64,000 nt of DNA from contig CM059568.1 of assembly GCA_030386875.1 (NCBI GenBank), positions 30,312,120 through 30,376,119 of the forward strand, given 5' to 3'. Below are positions 21,970 through 31,586 of the stretch, one piece after another. A program made the position numbers and the translations under genes. The number at the start of each line of letters is the position of its first letter. Position 1 is the stretch's first letter. The stretch comes from Morinoia aosen (taxonomy: Eukaryota; Arthropoda; Malacostraca; Amphipoda; Talitridae). The notes below the pieces were generated by a model. The model was not told the DNA's origin, ran no database searches, and was given only the letters and a program-made list of their open reading frames with translations.

Positions 21970-24900
21970 TCACAAAGTCTTCCATCTGTTTGTTGAAGTT
22001 ATGAAGCAAATCACGGAATGAAAAATCCTTGCACGAACGCAAGATGAGTAGTTACCACAGCCAAGAACATTTACAAGACAGGGTTCCAGACTAAATCTAG
22101 AGAGACACATAGTGAGGTTCACTCGAGCCAGAGCATACCTTGGGCACACCAACAGGAAGTGCTCAATTGTCTCAGGAGTGGAGCATTCTGGGCACAATGA
22201 GCTAGGGTACATATTAAATCTATTCAGGTGAGCAAAAACACCAACATGGCCAACTCAGAATCGGCTAACAATACATTGAAATTTCCTTGCCAAGTCAACG
22301 TCTAATCGAAACTCTGGCTTCCTGCTCGGCTCAAAATAGAATCTCCCCTTTCCAGAGCTCTCCACCTGTCTCTGCCAGCACCCACTCCAATGATCTATCA
22401 TTCTCAATTTTAGTTGGTTCACATTTTCCTCATAGCTGAGCTGAGTAAGAGCTGATTTGGAATTTCTGTGGCCCAATTTTGCACATTTATCAACAATTTC
22501 ATTACCTGCTATTCCAGAGTGAGAGGGAACCCACTGAAGTTGGATGCTGGAGGAGGCTTCTAGCAAAAGTCTTTGGATAATCCTACTAACAATTTTATAT
22601 GATGGATTAACAAGATTACAAATAATACTCAAGGCGCTTTTGGAATCACTAAAAATTATCACTTTTTGGTTTAGCATGTTACTCCTGATAAATTTGATTG
22701 CTTTCAGGATTGCAAACAGCTCCGCTCCAACTATTGAGTGGCCAGGATTGAGCAACCAAGCTGTGGATAATTTCAGATGTGGAATGTACATAGCAGCAGA
22801 TGTAGAACCTGACTCTAGTTTAGATCCATCAGTATACACCTTGTAGCTATCGCCATATTGCTTCACAACATAATCCTCAAATTTTCTATTGATCTCGTCT
22901 GAACTAAGTGACTGTACGTCCGGAAAGGATGTGCAGACGGGCAAAGTGGGGAGTTCAAATGAAGCAACAGGGAGATCAGTGTTTACTTCTAGGTGAGGGA
23001 AGGTAAATCGGATGCTATTCAGTATTTGAACTCTTTTAGAGGAAAAGAAGCTTTTACAGGATGAAGCATATAGACCAATTTTTGAAACAAATTCTGAAGG
23101 GTCACTGCTAGAATTGCTGTATCTCAAGCACCACTTAATAGAGAAAATACAAGTACAGCTTGAGAGGCATAATGTATGCTTCAGCCTCTATTGAAGATAT
23201 AGGAGATGTCTTTTGAACACCCAATATACATCTGAGGGCTGAGTTTTGAATTTTGTTTAGCAAATTCAAGCTCCTCTCCAAAAACTCCGGGAATATTACA
23301 TGCCCATATACAAGTTTGCTTCTCACAAATGAAATGTACACTTGTCGCAGTAACTTTTGTGAGGATCCGAGACCCCAGACAACGCCCTAAGTATCTGCAC
23401 TCGTCTTTGCCCATCAATTTTAAGATCATTTAAGTGAGGAAGAAAGGTAAGCTTTGGAGCATCAAAGACAATCCCAAGCACTTGTTGAGTTTCTGTCCTA
23501 CTAATTTGCTTGGAATTCAATTTCAAGTTGAGTATTGGAACAATTTTCTTTTTGGTAAAAACCTGATACTTAGTTTTATTTGTATTTACTGTCAATTTCC
23601 ATATTGAGAGCCACCGAGTGAGTTCATTTAAATACTCCTGCATCGTCCGCTGTATCTCCGCCGAGAATCCCCCACTTGTGATGATAGTGATACCATCTGC
23701 ATATGAGACACATTCAATTTTCTCCATCTGGGGTAAGTCATGCAACATTACATTAAAGAGCAATGGACTCAAAACTGCCCCTGAGGTAGGCCACACGTCA
23801 GAGTTTTGTCTTGCGAGTACACCCCCCCAACTCTCACTCTAACTGCTCTATTTGCCAGATAAGAACGCAGCCAAAGAAAAGTACGCTTGTCACATCCTAA
23901 TCTCAACAGCTTATAAAGAAGACCAGCATGCCACACAGTATCATAGGCGCTCTCTAAATCAATATAAACCGCTAAACAGTAGCCTCTACTGGCAAATGCA
24001 CGAGTGATAGCGTTCTTAATTAGAGTCATGTCATCGTACGTAGATCGTCCTTGACGGAATCCTGTTTGATAGCATGAAAACACTTTATTCGCTTCAAGGA
24101 AGGAGGTCAGTCTGTTTTTGATAATTTGCTCCATGACCTTAGACAGACATAACAGGGTTATGGGTCTATAGCCCTCAGGAGTTGCCTGATTTTCCCCGGC
24201 TTTTTAATTGGACAGATTATACCCAATTTCCAAGCCTTAGGGAAGTACCCAGTAAAATAACTAAGATTGAACAAGTAAAGGATGTAGTTCATAATTGAAT
24301 CAGGTGCTTTCAGTAGAAAGATGTAAAGAATTTCATCATATCCAGGGCTTGTTTGTTTTATTTTTTCCAGATTTTTATTAATTTCACTCAACTTTAGACT
24401 GGAGTTATATCTGGACTCCTCTATTTCAACTAAAGATATACTTGAGATGGTGTTCTCCACTAGTGTGCTATGCTTATCTCTAACACTTATCTCATGTCTG
24501 GTAAAATAATTCAGTAATATAGTTGCTTTACCACCTAAGTCTTCTGCAATGTCACCTACCTCCACTCGTGGACTTACAGTGCTACCCTTCATTGAACGGA
24601 TTAGTCTCCAAAGATCCCCCACCCCAGTGGTGGAGTCAAAGCCACTAATGAAATTCTTCCAGCTGTTTTGCTTTTTCTGTTTTATAATGTTTTTTGCTAA
24701 CACCTCATTCCTATGATAAGCGCTTAAATTTTCCAATGTTGGGGATTTGGCCAGAGCATTGCGGGCTCTGCATCTCCTTGCTACTGCAAAGGCACATTCA
24801 TGATCCCACCAAGGTGTTCTGCGGGTAACACTCCTAGCTGGTGAGGTTTTAGGAACATTATTATGTGCAGCATTTACAAGTTTACGGGTTATTTCAGCAT

Positions 24901-25747
24901 TTAGCTCATCAACTGAAGATGGTTGAGTCAATTTTATTTTATTATGACACAGTTCTTGCTGGAAGCCAGCCCAGTTAGCAGCTTTGATGATCCACCTTGG
25001 AGGGCTCATAGTATCTAATTTTTTAAGAACTACACCAAAGGAACACTCAATGGGAAAATGATCACTGCCCAGATCTGCATCTCTTAGCAGGGAGCCACAG
25101 GCCAAGAGGGTTGGAGAAACTATGCACAAATCGAGAATGGAGCATGTACCTGTTCTGGCATCTATATAAGTAGGAAGATCAGGAGGGTTAAGTATTCCCA
25201 GCAAATTATCATCCATAAGCTGAATGAGGTTCCTGCCAGTGGCATTCCATCTCTGTCTGGGGTCCCAAAGAGGTGCATGGGCATTAAAATCACCTATTAT
25301 AATAAATAGTTCACCTAATTGCACAAAGTAATGATTAAGCTCATCAACAGTAATGTTAGCATTTGGATTGTAAACATTTAGTAGATCAAGATACCCATGA
25401 GAGGAGAACACCTTAACACAAAAAAATTCTAATTTTCCATTAGGAAAGGGATGGAGTTTTTTTTCACAAAAATTTATATCATTTCTAATTACAAAACATA
25501 TACCACCTCTATTACAGTTTTCTCTATGTAGCCACACACACCGATATCCAATAAATTTTGGTTCGTGAGCATTAATCCAAGTCTCACACAAGCAAAGGAT
25601 GTCTGGTTTTTTGGTATACAAATAAAGTTTTACTTCTGAAAGTTTACTTTGCAATCCATTGCAATTAAATTGAGATATTTGAAAGACCTTTTCTGACTGA
25701 TCACTTCTTTGAATAGCTTGGTTACATATTTTAAAATTATTTTGCAT
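21970..25747 (-). pseudogene. LINE-D ORF2: endonuclease, reverse transcriptase, RNase H
   Basis: The frame opens with an ATG at 25747. The endonuclease (25660-24990) shows SQFNCNGLQSKLSEVK, CLCETW, IIGDFNAHAPLWDP and LGSDHFPIE, so its catalytic residues look present. The reverse transcriptase continues through GYRPITLL (frameshift near 24190), QTGFRQGRSTYDDM, VYIDLESAYDTVWH and, after a frameshift near 23790, LSPLLFNVMLHDL and VSYADGITI, where a Gly stands in place of the second catalytic Asp. RNase H (23127-22255) keeps VYTDGSKLESG, VGAELFAILKAI, IFSDSKSAL and WVPSHSGIAGNEIVDKCAK. The C-terminal knuckle CPECSTPETIEHFLLVCPR is at 22212-21970. The start overlaps the ORF1 stop by 11 bases. Confidence 0.85.
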
Positions 25748-26400
25748 TCTTCTTTGTGATCAGTTCTTGCTGTTTAGTTTCTCTACGTTGAGCAAGGTTT
25801 GTTTTCGGAATTTTGCTTGGTTTAGCAGGTCTGCCTTTTTGGCTAGACTCGGAAGAAAAAATTTTATCTAGAACTGCACAATTATTTGAGGGTGTATTGC
25901 ATTTATCTTGGGAGACTGTAGAATTATGATACTCATTCAATAGTTCACTGCCTATTTTCTGCCCAAAATGATTTCTTATCATACCTAGAATCAACAAACT
26001 ACGCTCACGTTTGTTTTCAAAAGTTAAATTTAAGGAAAAAGCTTCCACTATGAATTTACCCAAACGAGTAAAAAGGTCGTCAATCATGGACTGCATATAC
26101 GACTCAATCATTTTCTCAACAGAAGATCTCAAGTTAACAGAGGAGCCTCCATCCAATTGGGCATCCTGACCTTCCAAACTGTCTGCCACTACATTTTGAT
26201 TAGGTCTATTACACTTAACATTGGGTTCACAATATTCAGTCAATACATTATGAAAATCTCTATTACAACTCTGGTTGGGAACCTTTTGTGGCAAGTAATA
26301 GGACCCCTGCGACTGATGGATATCAACCTGAACAACTTTTTTGGGTTCAGTACTCTTCAACAGTGAGGCATAGTTTTCTTGCCACTAGTATTGATTGCAG

Positions 26401-27100
26401 GGTCAATGTTTATTTTATCTTCGGCAGGGAAATTAAAGATGTCGGTGCTGATAATCACTAAATGAGCACATTTAAAAACCTTTTACAAGAATGACATTAT
26501 GCTCGCTGATGCGTTATTTTTGAATTATTGAACTTTGAAGTTGGCGCCGGCGCACGCCGTAATTTAGTTAATAAGGGTAGTTAACCTGCCTATTACACAC
26601 GTAAAGAGGATGGGTCGTAAGGGTTAGCCACAGTTCTTCTAGTGAAAATTGTAAATAAAGGTTGTAACCGACCCATTACGTCGAATGATCAAGTGTGTGC
26701 CAGCGCGCACCGCTGCTTCGACGTAACTGGCAGCCTTGAGATGACCGCAGGTCCATAACTTCAACCCCGGTATATCGTGGGTTCGATGTATCTGGGAACA
26801 TTCAAAACAAGTCTTTCGCATCGACAATATAACTTGTCATCTCATTAACTATGTTTATGCATAGTAGAATTTCAATTGATTTATAATTTCCACTAAAAGA
26901 ACTGTGGCTACCCCTCACGACCCAACCTCATTACGTTTGTAATAGGCGGCGCGCGCGCCCGCGCCAACTTCAAACTTCAATAATTCAAAAATAACGCATC
27001 AGCGAGTCATTCTTGTAAAAGGTTTTTAAATGTGCTCATTTAGTGATTATCAGCACCGACATCTTTTATTTCCCTGCCGAAGATAAAATAAACATTGACC
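26401..27100. mobile_element. GGTCAATG-type inverted-repeat transposon (700 bp)
   Basis: The ends are GGTCAATGTTTATTTTATCT and its complement, with arms of more than 150 bp. The duplication GATTGCAG is at 26393-26400 and 27101-27108. In its centre is a CCTATTAC core copy at 26589-26946. It interrupts LINE-D ORF1. There is no coding capacity, so it depends on a transposase made elsewhere. Confidence 0.88.
26589..26946. mobile_element. CCTATTAC core copy (358 bp)
   Basis: The ends are CCTATTACACACGTAAAGAG and CATTACGTTTGTAATAGG, with arms of about 65 bp. The interior includes GGTCCATAACTTCAACCCCG and CTCATTAACTATG, also found in the other core copies. It lies at the symmetry centre of the surrounding GGTCAATG-type element. 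Confidence 0.7.
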
Positions 27101-27580
27101 GATTGCAGTTTGACTGCCAGGAATGTAATGATTGAAGGATTGTTCCCCACCTGTGATTTGACTGAACTCATGCAGACGTTGGGAATGATTTTTCACAATT
27201 CTAGGAGGGCTCCTAATTGATACCTCACTTTCAGATGACACTTTCCTACGTGCCTCCAAAAAGGATACACCTTCTTCCATTTGAGATCTAATCTCCAAAG
27301 AAGTCTTAATTAGAGGGCAATACCTGGAACTTGCCGCGTGAGCTCCCCCACAGTTTGCACAGCATGGAACAGTAGCATTACAATTATCTTTGGTAAATGT
27401 TGAGGACTTGACCATAATCGATTTTCCACTTTTGGATGCCTAAATATTGTTGATGAGATCAAAATAAGCAAGTTTTCTTCAATGCACTTTCCGTCTGAAA
27501 TGAGTATTTTACAAGTTATAGCGGTAAATGAGTTACCGGAACTCCTGTGTTTTAGGCGGGGAAAAATGAATAAGGGAAGC

Positions 27581-28068
27581 AAACACTTTATTACAAACGT
27601 AAAGAGGGTGGGTCGTGAGGGGTAGCCACAGTTCTTTTAGTGAAAATTATAAATCAATTGAAATTCTACTGTGCATAAATATAGTTAATGAGATAACGAG
27701 TTATATTGTTGATGCAAAAGACTTAATTTGAATGTTCCCAGATACGTCAAACCCACGATATACCAAGGTTGAAGTTACGGACCTGCGGTCATCTCAAGGC
27801 TGCCAGTTACGTCAAAGCAGCGGTAAACACTTTATTACAAACGTAAAGAGGTTGGGTCGTGAGGGGTAGCCACAGTTCTTTTAGTGAAAATTATAAATCA
27901 ATTGAAATTCTACTATGCATAAACATAGTTAATGAGATGACGAGTTATATTGTCGATGCGAATGACTTAATTCGAATGTTCCCAGATACATCGAACCCAC
28001 GATATACCGGGGTTGAAGTTACGGACCTGCGGTCATCTCAAGGCTGCCAGTTACGTCGAAGCAGCGGT
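27581..28068. repeat. 244-bp direct duplication
   Basis: AAACACTTTATTACAAACGT starts at 27581 and again at 27825, and the two 244-bp units stay alignable to GAAGCAGCGGT at 28068. They include the left arm of the CCTATTAC core and its inner ACGGACCTGCGGTCATCTC region. The right arm occurs only after the second unit. Confidence 0.85.
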
Positions 28069-28340
28069 GCACGCTTGCACACACTCGAGCATTTGACGTA
28101 ATGGGTCGGTTACAACCTTTATTTATAATTTTCACTAGAAGAACTGTGGCTACTCCTCACGACCCAACCTCTTTACGTTTGTAATACGATGTTAGCTTCC
28201 GTTATTATTGCTGCAAAAGGCAACTTCAAAGTTAACTACTGAATTACTTCCCGCTCCAAATACTACAGTTGCCGTAAGCAATTCATTCCTATAACTTGTT
28301 AAATAATTATTTCAGATGGAAAGTGCATAGAAGAAAAGTT

Positions 28341-28715
28341 GGTCAATATTAATTTTAGGTGCGGAACGGCAACCACCATGGGCGCCGCCATCTTGGACCC
28401 GATGTAAACAAGATTGCGGTCGTCACCCTAATGGGTGGGTTAGAAGCTTTATTTATAATTTTCACTGTAAGAACTGTGGCTAACCCTCACGACCCAACCT
28501 CTTTACGTTTGTAATAGGGGGTTAACTACCCTTATTAACTAAATTACGGCGCCAGCGCGCGTGCGCCGGGGCCAACTTTTAAGTAAAATTATTCAAAAAT
28601 AACGCATCAGCGAGCAGAATGTCATTCTTGTAAAAGGTTATTAAATGTGTTCCTTTATTGATTATTTGCCCCCAAATTATTAATTTCCGTGCCGCACCTA
28701 AAATAAATATTGACC
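28341..28715. mobile_element. Nested GGTCAATATT-type transposon (375 bp)
   Basis: The ends are GGTCAATATTAATTTTAGGT and the complementary ACCTAAAATAAATATTGACC. The flanks are GAAAAGTT (28333-28340) and AAAAAGTT (28716-28723), an 8-bp duplication with one mismatch. It sits in the right arm of the GGTAAATG-type element at 27392-28801 and so is younger than it. Confidence 0.82.
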
Positions 28716-29267
28716 AAAAAGTTGTTCATTTACACATAATTAACTAGGTTTAGGCATCCAAATGTGGAAAATTGATTATGGTCAAGTCCTCAACATTTAC
28801 CTTATCTTTTGAATGATTGCCACTACATATGAGGCAACGCTCCATTGATGTGCAGCCACTGGCAAAGTGACCATGGCGCTGACATTTGTAACATCTCAAA
28901 GGGGGAGGAGAGTATGGCCTGTCAGAAAAGTGCATGAAATTAATTTTGATGGATTTAGGGATTTCCTTTCCCGCAAAGCCTACCTTAACATTTTGGGAGA
29001 CCTCCTTCTTTCCATTAACAAATTTAGGCAGTCTTACCATTTTCAGAGCAGTAAAGTTGTCACATTTACCAGGGTTGTCTTCAAGGTTTACTTCCTGGTC
29101 AATGGGGCCAAAAACTTCCCAAGATACTTCAGATGTTTCTGCTTCAGATTTGTAACATTTAACAGCAAATTTTCCAATATGATCTACGTTAAGGACTCTT
29201 TCAAATTCTGCCTGTGATGCATCTTTGAATTCTACTGCAATTATATTTCTACGTTTGTTAACTCTTA

Positions 29268-29802
29268 GGTAAATGTAAAGGACTTGATCATAATTGATAT
29301 TCGAATTTTCGATGCCTTAATAATGTTAATCACATGAAAATAAACAAGTTTTCTTCAATGGACTTTCCGGTGGAAATGAGTATTTTAAAAGTTATGGCAT
29401 TAAATGAGTTACCGTAACTCCAGTGTTTGAGGCGGGGAAAAATATACCGCGCGGTCCGACGTGAAAGTAAACAGGCGTTCCTGCGCGCCAACCAAGCCGA
29501 CGAAGAGCAAACCCCCTATTACAAACGTAAAGAGGTTAAGTCGTGAGGGGTAGCGACAGTTCTTTTAGTGAAAATTATAAAACTAAAAGAACTGTGGCTA
29601 CCCCTCACGACCCAACCTCTTTACGTTTGTAATAGGGTGATGCACAATGGAGTTCCGGTAACTCATTGAACGCCATAACTTTTAAAATACTCATTTCCGC
29701 CGGAAAGTGCATTGAAGAAAACTTGTTTATTTTCATGTGATTAACATTATTAAGGCATCGAAAATTCGAATATCAATTATGGTCAAGTCCTTTACATTTA
29801 CC
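29268..29802. mobile_element. GGTAAATG-type inverted-repeat transposon (535 bp)
   Basis: The ends are GGTAAATGTAAAGGACTTGA and its complement, with the 8-bp duplication AACTCTTA at 29260-29267 and 29803-29810. It interrupts LINE-D ORF1. The middle is a 124-bp near-perfect palindrome made of two CCTATTAC arms. The left half carries an extra GC-rich block (CGCGCGGTCCGACGTG) also found near 16150-16190. Confidence 0.88.
29514..29637. repeat. 124-bp near-perfect palindrome
   Basis: CCCTATTACAAACGTAAAGA runs into AGTTCTTTTAGTG, is followed by a very short AT-rich centre, and is then mirrored to CTTTACGTTTGTAATAGGG. It is a CCTATTAC core that has lost nearly all of its interior, leaving the arms almost touching. 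Confidence 0.9.
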
Positions 29803-29883
29803 AACTCTTAAATCTTTTACACAATCAAAGTTTAGTACATCTTTTAATCTTTGGGCTACTCCAAAAGGATCATGGGTCATTTT

Positions 29884-30429
29884 GGAAAATCTGAAGGAGA
29901 TGACAGTTGTCGATTTTGTAAATTTCGATGCCTTAGCATAGTTAATTAGATCGAAATAAACAAGTTTTCTTCTATGCACTTTTTGTCTCAAATGAGTATT
30001 TTATTAGTTATAGCGGTAAATGACTTACCGCAACTCCAGTCTTTGAAGCGGAAAGAAATTCTATGATCGAGTTGTATGGCAATACTGCAATGGCGTCTCG
30101 CTCACAGCGCTCTGTCTTGAAAGACGAAACCAAACCTACCGCTATACCTCGTTAAATACTCATTTGACGAAAAAAGTGTATAGAATAAAAGTTGTTTATT
30201 TTGATGTTATTATCATGTTTCAAGCAACAAAAATTCGAAAACCGATGAGTAGCTGTTTATTCGAGCGCATTCGTCATCAATGACGAAACTAAACTTACCG
30301 CTATAAATCGTAAAATACTCATTTGAGACAAAAAAGGAATTGAAGAAAACTTTTTTATTTTGATTCAATTAATTAGGTTCAGGCACCAAAAGTGGAAAAT
30401 CGATAACTGTCATCTCCTTCAGAATTACC
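29884..30429. mobile_element. GGAAAATCTG-type inverted-repeat transposon (546 bp)
   Basis: The left end is GGAAAATCTGAAGGAGATGA and the right end reads inward GGTAATTCTGAAGGAGATGA. The duplication GTCATTTT is at 29876-29883 and 30430-30437. It is related to the element at 16226-16769 through its arms and inner GTTTATTCGAGCGCATTCGTC region. It interrupts the N-terminal part of LINE-D ORF1. Confidence 0.87.
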
Positions 30430-31009
30430 GTCATTTTTCTTTTAGAGGCACCAATAAATTCAGTAGATTCAAGTAGCTGAGAGAAAAGTAAAATGCACAT
30501 TTTGCCTTGTGATTCTAATGTCTTATTTTTTGGGTAGGCAGGAGTTTTGAGAGGAGAGGAAGAATTTCTGGTCTTTTTTGGCATTTCACATTCAGATCCT
30601 GAGTCAGGATTGTCTTGATTTTCTCTTTCTCTTTTGATGGACTGTTGGTTCACTTTAAACCAAGTTCCTTGGATAATAGAATCATCCATGCATTCAAGGT
30701 CTCCTAAGTTACTTCTGGGATGTGAGTGACTACCACTCCCCTCCTCCAAATTGACCAGTTGTGAGTGAGGCATATCTCCATCATCAGATTTGTCCTCTTC
30801 CCTCAAATCAGTTAACGATTTGTTAGAGGCAAATCTGCCATCGTTAGATTATGTAACCCCCAGCAGGGGGTCACACACAAATACAATTATTAGCTAACAG
30901 AAATTTATAAATAACAACACAAAAAATTAGTTACAAGATGAACAATAATGAAGTCAGGCTTAGAGCCTACCTCAAATGAAATACCGCTACGCAGCTCACC
31001 CGCCATCCA

Positions 31010-31170
31010 ATGGCAGCTTGTGACGAGGATTGGTAAATCCTGAGTAGTTTAGTGGACAAGTCTGGTACCAGGCGCTGAACTCTTTGTGTGATAACTGTGG
31101 AGGGAATTGTAGGCCGTTACAAAGGCCCCGACGCTGTCGGCCCTCAATTTCAAGTTCAAGTTCAAGTTCA
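31010..31170 (+). mobile_element. LINE-A 3' end fragment, opposite orientation
   Basis: This is the 3' UTR end of a LINE-A copy on the plus strand, ending in TTCAAGTTCAAGTTCAAG near 31170. It is only about 160 bp and its 3' end faces the 3' end of LINE-A copy 3 across a spacer of about 165 bp. The stretch upstream at 30850-31009 holds no recognised feature. Confidence 0.8.
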
Positions 31171-31174
31171 CCCC

Positions 31175-31323
31175 AGATGGAAGGGAGAGAGCCAGTTGCG
31201 GGTACAATGAGAATAATTAATGCATCTAATTAGCTTTAATTACGGATAAATCTATAGGTTATTCGCAAGAGCTCGGCAAAGGCAGTCTTTCCTCCGTGAA
31301 CGCAACTGTCTCTCTCCTTCCAA
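31175..31323. repeat. Inverted repeat between two facing LINE-A ends
   Basis: The arm at 31175-31200 (GATGGAAGGGAGAGAGCC...) pairs with the arm at 31299-31323 (...CTGTCTCTCTCCTTCC) with a few mismatches. The inner 100 bp are AT-rich with no gene. Confidence 0.7.
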
Positions 31324-31586
31324 TGTACAGAAACTACTTGAACTTGAACTTGAACTTGAGGGCCGACAGTGTCGGGGCCTTTGTAACGGCCTACAATTCC
31401 CTCCACAATTTTCACACAAAGAGTTCAGCGCCTGGTACCAGACTTGTCCACTAAACTACTCAGGATCTACGATCCTTGTCACAAGCCTCCATTGGAAGGC
31501 ATCACCGGGACAGCCAGTGTGTCAAAACACCATCCCCCGGCACATTGGGTCATTACAGCCCATTCTACCAGACTGGCTCATTCCAG

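Larger units (their letters stand above)
27392..28801. mobile_element. GGTAAATG-type inverted-repeat transposon (1.4 kb)
   Basis: The ends are GGTAAATGTTGAGGACTTGA and its complement. The 8-bp duplication TTATCTTT is at 27384-27391 and 28802-28809, inside LINE-D ORF1. The interior holds one partial and one full CCTATTAC core (with a 244-bp direct duplication) and, in the right arm, a nested GGTCAATATT-type element. It has no coding capacity. Confidence 0.87.
25737..30840 (-). pseudogene. LINE-D ORF1 (gag-like), split into five pieces
   Basis: Pieces in order on the minus strand are 30840-30438, 29875-29811, 29259-28810, 27383-27109 and 26392-25737. They encode an acidic N-terminus, a middle region, CCHC knuckles (CYKCQRHGHFASGC, CLICSGNHSK, then CANCGGAHAASSRYC) and a C-terminal basic tail. 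The knuckles identify an I-type nucleic-acid chaperone ORF1. Each gap is exactly one transposon with an 8-bp duplication, and the frames on either side of the knuckle-region gaps fit together when the insertion is skipped. No clear initiator ATG is seen; TAA lies upstream near 30850. Confidence 0.8.
21787..30850 (-). mobile_element. LINE-D: I-type LINE with ORF1 cut by four transposons
   Basis: A minus-strand LINE with ORF1 (30840 to 25737, interrupted) and ORF2 (25747 to 21970). ORF2 carries endonuclease, reverse transcriptase, RNase H and a C-terminal knuckle. The 3' end has a GAA-repeat tail (complement of TTCTTCTTCTTC at 21788-21800). Without the four insertions its length would be about 5.9 kb, a normal full-length size for this group. 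It is better preserved than LINE-C, with few frameshifts in ORF2. Confidence 0.85.
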
